Source: Streptococcus sp. HMSC067H01 (GTDB taxonomy: Bacteria; Bacillota; Bacilli; Lactobacillales; Streptococcaceae). Taken from it: 59,742 nucleotides of DNA. The stretch spans positions 25,342 to 85,083 of the forward strand of contig NZ_KV817777.1 of NCBI RefSeq assembly GCF_001814775.1. The letters are read 5' to 3'. Position 1 is the first letter of the stretch; each line of letters starts with the position of its first letter. The notes under the pieces were generated by a model. The model saw only the letters and a program-made list of their open reading frames with translations, had not been told where the DNA came from and searched no databases. The position numbers and the translations under genes were made by a program. This document shows, piece after piece, positions 55,273-59,742 of the stretch.

Positions 55273-56283
55273 ATGGTAGTTAAAGTTGGTATTAACGGTT
55301 TCGGACGTATCGGTCGTCTTGCTTTCCGCCGTATCCAAAACGTAGAAGGTGTTGAAGTTACTCGCATCAACGACCTTACAGATCCAGTTATGCTTGCACA
55401 CTTGTTGAAATATGACACAACTCAAGGTCGTTTCGACGGAACTGTGGAAGTTAGAGAAGGTGGATTTGAAGTTAACGGTAAATTCATCCGTGTTTCTGCT
55501 GAACGTGATCCAGAACAAATCGACTGGGCTAACGACGGTGTAGAAATCGTTCTTGAAGCTACTGGTTTCTTTGCTAAGAAAGCAGCTGCTGAAAAACACT
55601 TGCACCCAGGTGGAGCTAAGAAAGTTGTTATTACTGCTCCTGGTGGAAACGACGTTAAAACAGTTGTATTCAACACTAACCACGATGTTCTTGATGGTAC
55701 TGAAACAGTTATCTCAGGTGCTTCATGTACTACAAACTGCTTGGCTCCAATGGCTAAAGCTCTTCAAGACAACTTTGGTGTTGTAGAAGGATTGATGACT
55801 ACTATCCACGCTTACACTGGTGACCAAATGATCCTTGACGGACCACACCGTGGTGGTGACCTTCGTCGTGCTCGCGCTGGTGCAGCAAACATCGTTCCTA
55901 ACTCAACTGGTGCTGCTAAAGCTATCGGTCTTGTAATCCCAGAATTGAACGGTAAACTTGACGGATCTGCACAACGCGTTCCAACTCCAACTGGATCAGT
56001 TACTGAATTGGTTGCTGTTCTTGAAAAGAACGTTACTGTTGATGAAGTGAACGCAGCTATGAAAGCAGCTTCAAACGAATCATACGGTTACACAGAAGAT
56101 CCAATCGTATCTTCAGATATCGTAGGTATGTCTTACGGATCATTGTTTGACGCAACTCAAACTAAAGTTCTTGACGTTGACGGTAAACAATTGGTTAAAG
56201 TTGTTTCATGGTACGACAACGAAATGTCATACACTGCACAACTTGTACGTACTCTTGAATACTTCGCTAAAATCGCTAAATAA
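55273..56283 (+). CDS. gap: Glyceraldehyde-3-phosphate dehydrogenase
   Basis: 336 residues. The NAD-binding [10 protein letters not shown] is at 6-15, the catalytic Cys152 lies in [10 protein letters not shown], and SWYDNEMSY is near the C-terminus. It is the central glycolytic NAD-linked enzyme; streptococcal GAPDH is also found on the cell surface. TAAGGAGG lies upstream of the ATG. Codon use looks highly biased, as for an abundant protein. Confidence 0.97.
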   Translation: MVVKVGINGFGRIGRLAFRRIQNVEGVEVTRINDLTDPVMLAHLLKYDTTQGRFDGTVEVREGGFEVNGKFIRVSAERDPEQIDWANDGVEIVLEATGFFAKKAAAEKHLHPGGAKKVVITAPGGNDVKTVVFNTNHDVLDGTETVISGASCTTNCLAPMAKALQDNFGVVEGLMTTIHAYTGDQMILDGPHRGGDLRRARAGAANIVPNSTGAAKAIGLVIPELNGKLDGSAQRVPTPTGSVTELVAVLEKNVTVDEVNAAMKAASNESYGYTEDPIVSSDIVGMSYGSLFDATQTKVLDVDGKQLVKVVSWYDNEMSYTAQLVRTLEYFAKIAK

Positions 56284-56296
56284 TTCTTGAGTTGAT

Positions 56297-56327
56297 AAAA
56301 GCAAGGCCAACTGGTCTTGCTTTTTCT
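56297..56327. terminator. Bidirectional terminator between gap and the pseudouridine synthase
   Basis: AAAAGCAAG-G-CC-AACT-GG-T-CTTGCTTTTT; flanking A and T runs serve both converging genes. Confidence 0.88.
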
Positions 56328-56351
56328 TATATGGAAAAATGGATGACGCAA

Positions 56352-57227
56352 TCATCCATTCTTTTTTAATTCTTTTTCAAAAGTATCTGAGAGGACAGTG
56401 AAGCTTAATTTCTCTAGAGTAAGCGGATGTGTGAAGGAAAGTTTATAGGCGTGGAGCATGAGTCTACTTGTTTTTGAATTTGAATTGTAGAGGGGATCGC
56501 CGAGAATGGGGTGATTGTGGTGGGAAAGATGGACCCGAATTTGATGCGTCCGTCCGGTTTTTAGCTGACAACGAACCAATGAAGTACTATCTTTGAACTC
56601 TTTTAATCGAGTCACATGGGTTTCGGCATACTGACCATTTTTAGGATCAACAAGACGTTTTCGACGATCATGGCGATCACGACCAATTTTATCACGGAAA
56701 ACAAGTTCTTTTCTTCCGAGCTTACCAGCCACTAGTGCCCAGTACTCTCGAGAGATTTCTTTTTTTTCCAATAAACGATTGAGAATGGGGAGGATGAAGG
56801 GATTCTTAGCAAAAAGCACTAAACCACTTGTTTCCATGTCTAGTCTATGAACCACATAACAGGTTTGCCCTGTGTAAGCTGTCACGTGATTGAGGAGGGC
56901 AATCTCATCGGGTTGATTCCCGTGAGTTTTCATCCCCTCAGGTTTGTTGACAACGATTAAATGTTGGTCTTGGTAGACTTCTTGGACAAGATTTGGGTCT
57001 CCCCAAGGGATTTCCTTACTAGGATAGTCATCAGAATCAAAAGTTAACTGACATTCATCGCCAGGCTTAATGATTTGATGCCAGTGAACTTGTTCTTTGT
57101 TGATGAGAATATTCTTTTTAGTCCTCAGGAAATGACGGATTTTTCTCGGAATGAGTAGTTGCTCCTCTAGGAAAAATTTGACGGTCATTTCAGGCAAAGA
57201 ATCCGGAATAATAAAGGTAAATTTCAT
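56352..57227 (-). CDS. RluD/RluA-family pseudouridine synthase
   Basis: 291 residues. The catalytic motif HRLDMETSGLVLFAK (Asp at about 133) and the LKTGRTHQIRVHLSHHNHPILGDPLY block identify the family. The N-terminal 65 residues look like a degenerate S4-type RNA-binding region. It isomerises uridine in rRNA or tRNA; the target site is not readable. It is convergent with gap and divergent from pbp2A. Confidence 0.92.
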   Translation of the reverse strand: MKFTFIIPDSLPEMTVKFFLEEQLLIPRKIRHFLRTKKNILINKEQVHWHQIIKPGDECQLTFDSDDYPSKEIPWGDPNLVQEVYQDQHLIVVNKPEGMKTHGNQPDEIALLNHVTAYTGQTCYVVHRLDMETSGLVLFAKNPFILPILNRLLEKKEISREYWALVAGKLGRKELVFRDKIGRDRHDRRKRLVDPKNGQYAETHVTRLKEFKDSTSLVRCQLKTGRTHQIRVHLSHHNHPILGDPLYNSNSKTSRLMLHAYKLSFTHPLTLEKLSFTVLSDTFEKELKKNG

Positions 57228-57280
57228 ACAGATATTGTAACAAAAAATAACCTATTTGGACAGAGAAACTAGCTAAATTC

Positions 57281-57309
57281 TTGTCTTCCTAAGGGGAAGA
57301 TGATAAAAT
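57281..57309 (+). promoter_or_regulatory. Promoter of pbp2A, giving a near-leaderless transcript
   Basis: TTGTCT (57281-57286), 17-base spacer, TAAAAT (57304-57309). The ATG at 57316 is seven bases after the -10, i.e. at the expected transcription start. Confidence 0.6.
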
Positions 57310-57315
57310 AAACGC

Positions 57316-59541
57316 ATGAAATTAGATAATCTATTTGAAAAATTCCTTTCTTTGTTTAAGAAAGAGGAGAATGAAACTCCAGAAGCAAAAAATGACGACG
57401 CTTATAAAGAAGAAAGATCGACGAGTAACTTGCGACGATCGAGAGGAGACCGAAAGAAAGCAGGACAAGTCGGACCAATTCGCAAATTTTGGCGTCGCTA
57501 CCATCTGACGAAAATCGTCCTTATCCTAGGACTTAGTGCCAGTTTATTCGTTGGGGTCTATCTATTTGCCTTGGCTAAATCAACAAATGTTACAGATTTG
57601 CAAAATGCTTTAAAAACACGAACTGTCATCTTTGACAGAGAGGAGAATGAGGCAGGGGCCTTATCGGGGCAAAAGGGAACATATGTTGAGCTTGCTGATA
57701 TTAGCGAAGATTTACAAAATGCAGTCATCGCAACTGAAGATCGAAGCTTTTATAAAAATGATGGTATTAACTATGCCCGTTTCTTCATGGCAATATTGAC
57801 AGCGGGGAGATCGGGTGGAGGTTCTACCATTACTCAGCAGTTGGCAAAAAATGCCTATTTATCTCAAGATCAGACTGTGCAGAGAAAGGCAAAAGAATTC
57901 TTCCTTGCCTTAGAACTAACCAAAAAATACAGTAAAAAAGAAATTCTAACCATGTATTTGAACAACGCCTACTTTGGTAATGGAGTTTGGGGTGTTGAGG
58001 ATGCAAGTAAAAAGTATTTTGGGGTTTCAGCTTCACAATTAACTCTCGATGAAGCGGCTACTCTAGCGGGAATGCTTAAAGGACCGGAATTATACAATCC
58101 TTTAAGTTCGCTTGAAGATTCCACTAATCGTAGGGATACTGTTTTGCAAAACATGGTTGCAGCTGGATTTATTGATAAGGATACTGAGACAACATCATCT
58201 AGTGTTGATATGGCTTCTAGGTTGCAGGATACTTATGAGGGGAAAATATCGGATTACCGATACCCGTCTTATTTCGACGCGGTTGTCAATGAAGCGGTTG
58301 AAAAGTATAACTTAACAGAAGAAGAAATTGTGAACAACGGCTATCGAATTTATACAGAACTAGATCAGAATTACCAGGCTAATATGCAGGTCATTTATGA
58401 AAATACATCTCTGTTCCCAACAGCCGAAGATGGAACGCATGCTGAATCAGGTAGTGTCGCCTTGGAACCTAAAACAGGAGGCGTACGAGGAGTTGTAGGC
58501 CGTGTAGCTGGTGATGATAAAACAGGTTTCCGTAATTTTAACTATGCAACTCAGTCAAAAAGAAGTCCAGGTTCAACTATTAAACCCTTAGTTGTCTACA
58601 CACCAGCAGTCGAAGCTGGTTGGGCTCTTAATAAAGAGTTGGATAATCATACCATGGAGTATGGCGATTACAAGGTAGATAATTACGCAGGGATCAAGAC
58701 ATCTCCAGAAGTGCCGATGTATCAAGCCTTGGCTGAATCTCTAAACTTGCCTGCAGTAGCAACCGTAAAAGAACTAGGTATCGATAAAGCTTTTGAGGCA
58801 GGAGAAAAATTCGGCCTCAATATGACTAATGTCGACAGAGTACTCGGAGTTGCCCTAGGTGGTGGTGTGGAAACCAATCCGCTTCAGATGGCTCAAGCAT
58901 ATGCAGCATTTGCAAATGAAGGGATAATGCCTGAAGCTCACTTTATCACCCGAATTGAAAACGCTAGCGGACAAGTGATTGCAAGTCATAAAAATACTCA
59001 AAAACGAGTTATTGACAAGTCAGTTGCCGATAAGATGACTAGTATGATGCTAGGAACCTTTACAAATGGTACAGGGATCAGTTCGTCTCCAGATGACTTT
59101 ATCATGGCCGGGAAAACAGGAACGACAGAAGCGGCCTTCAACCCAGAATATACAAGTGATCAATGGGTTATTGGGTATACCCCTGATTTAGTGATTAGCC
59201 ACTGGCTCGGTTTTCCGACTACTGATGAAAATCACTATTTAGCAGGTTCTACTTCAAATGGAGCTGCTCATATCTTTAGAAGCATGGCGGAAACAATCCT
59301 ACCATATACGCCGGGTAGCACCTTTACAGTGGAAAATGCCTATAAGTTAAATGGTATTGCTCCAGAAAACACACGTAAACATACATCAAATGATACTAGT
59401 GCACAGTCGGATGATATATTAGCCGATATTCGTGGACGAGCACAAAATTTGGTTGATGAAGCAGGAAAAGCAATTTCAGATGCTAAGATTAAAGAAAAAG
59501 CTCAGACGGTTTGGGATACTATTGTAGATCTTTTCCGCTAA
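57316..59541 (+). CDS. pbp2A: Class A penicillin-binding protein 2A
   Basis: 741 residues: a basic cytoplasmic tail (1-62, RRSRGDRKK), one membrane helix (about 66-87), a GT51 glycosyltransferase domain (about 100-285; catalytic Glu141 in ATEDRSFYKNDG; GGSTITQQLAKN), and a transpeptidase domain with SxxK as Ser420-TIK423, SLN at 475-477 and KTGT at 600-603. It polymerises and crosslinks peptidoglycan; the penicillin target motifs are intact. The pneumococcal enzyme is slightly shorter (731 as I recall). No Shine-Dalgarno stands before the ATG, an in-frame stop lies just upstream, and there is no internal Met before residue 158. Confidence 0.95.
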   Translation: MKLDNLFEKFLSLFKKEENETPEAKNDDAYKEERSTSNLRRSRGDRKKAGQVGPIRKFWRRYHLTKIVLILGLSASLFVGVYLFALAKSTNVTDLQNALKTRTVIFDREENEAGALSGQKGTYVELADISEDLQNAVIATEDRSFYKNDGINYARFFMAILTAGRSGGGSTITQQLAKNAYLSQDQTVQRKAKEFFLALELTKKYSKKEILTMYLNNAYFGNGVWGVEDASKKYFGVSASQLTLDEAATLAGMLKGPELYNPLSSLEDSTNRRDTVLQNMVAAGFIDKDTETTSSSVDMASRLQDTYEGKISDYRYPSYFDAVVNEAVEKYNLTEEEIVNNGYRIYTELDQNYQANMQVIYENTSLFPTAEDGTHAESGSVALEPKTGGVRGVVGRVAGDDKTGFRNFNYATQSKRSPGSTIKPLVVYTPAVEAGWALNKELDNHTMEYGDYKVDNYAGIKTSPEVPMYQALAESLNLPAVATVKELGIDKAFEAGEKFGLNMTNVDRVLGVALGGGVETNPLQMAQAYAAFANEGIMPEAHFITRIENASGQVIASHKNTQKRVIDKSVADKMTSMMLGTFTNGTGISSSPDDFIMAGKTGTTEAAFNPEYTSDQWVIGYTPDLVISHWLGFPTTDENHYLAGSTSNGAAHIFRSMAETILPYTPGSTFTVENAYKLNGIAPENTRKHTSNDTSAQSDDILADIRGRAQNLVDEAGKAISDAKIKEKAQTVWDTIVDLFR

Positions 59542-59548
59542 TTTATAT

Positions 59549-59581
59549 AAAAGATGAGAATATGAAATTCTTGTCTTTTTT
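59549..59581 (+). terminator. Terminator of pbp2A
   Basis: AAAAGA-TG-AGAAT-ATGA-AATTCT-TG-TCTTTTTT. The remaining 59582-59742 holds a promoter-like TATACT near 59667 but no complete gene that I can see. Confidence 0.85.
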
Positions 59582-59742
59582 ATTGCTAGTTTCTACAATA
59601 GAGTTAAGAAAGACAAGATAGGAAATGAAATGAAATGTATCTTTCCACTTTTTACGGTTTGATTTATACTATAGTAGAAAAAATACTGTTTTCTAGAGTA
59701 CAACTATACAAAGGCCGCAAGTCCCTTCTCAGGGATTTAGAG

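Noticed and set aside
59582..59742. Start of another gene at the right edge
   Set aside because: A promoter-like TATACT is present, but no start codon with ribosome binding site and open frame can be supported before the window ends.

Overview
The window is chromosomal DNA of a low-GC Gram-positive coccus, almost certainly a Streptococcus of the mitis group (S. mitis/oralis/infantis-like). The grounds are near-full-length recognisable pneumococcal-type proteins (PBP2A, AdhE of 883 aa, the UlaA-G ascorbate set, YajC, NrdD/NrdG), AGGAGG-type ribosome binding sites, extended -10 promoters, and a CiaR-type direct repeat in front of a csRNA-like gene. I see no CRISPR array, prophage, insertion sequence, rRNA or tRNA gene. 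The species call rests on remembered family resemblance, not on a search.

Layout. 1-616 (-): the start of a protein built from 41-residue helical repeats, running off the left edge. 829-9343: an MFS transporter (-), a GT2 glycosyltransferase and a membrane-bound UDP-sugar 4,6-dehydratase (+), two tandem DUF805 proteins (+), a HAD phosphatase and both L-serine dehydratase subunits (-), and a secreted LysM/transglycosylase-like protein (+). 9436-10263 (-): a membrane-anchored, Ser/Asn-rich protein preceded by a tiny leader ORF inside a hairpin. 10568-14631: mnmA, two NUDIX genes and mnmG, i.e. both tRNA wobble-uridine modification enzymes, with two anticodon-arm-like hairpins in the mnmA leader. 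14720-20690: small proteins, a multi-pass membrane protein, and the anaerobic ribonucleotide reductase operon (nrdD, a 46-aa ORF, a GNAT, nrdG, a kinase) behind paired NrdR boxes.

20955-35597 is the complete S10-spc-alpha ribosomal protein cluster (rpsJ to rplQ, with secY, adk, infA, rpoA). Its order is canonical, but nearly every longer gap between genes holds a stable hairpin without a U-tract. 35598-38020 carries the operon terminator, a degenerate BOX-like repeat, an ACT-domain/DUF711 pair, and a clear CiaR-controlled csRNA-like gene. 38021-40850 holds rnpA, yidC, jag and an unknown gene.

40981-50701 encodes L-ascorbate uptake and fermentation (ulaABCDEF, the PRD regulator ulaR, ulaG, then tkt). 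ulaA and ulaG share a 44-bp operator-like element at exactly the same distance from their -10 boxes. 50843-55007: yajC, a low-molecular-weight tyrosine phosphatase, a MORN-repeat membrane protein, and adhE behind a cluster of Rex-type half-sites. 55273-59541: gap (GAPDH), an RluD-type pseudouridine synthase (-), and pbp2A, which looks leaderless.

How the parts connect: several units serve anaerobic or fermentative life and have visible redox or carbon control (nrdD/NrdR, adhE/Rex, ula/UlaR plus a cre-like site). The rest is core translation, secretion and envelope growth. Judged from remembered pneumococcal gene order, the csRNA region joins two chromosomal segments that lie at similar distances on opposite sides of the origin in S. 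pneumoniae.
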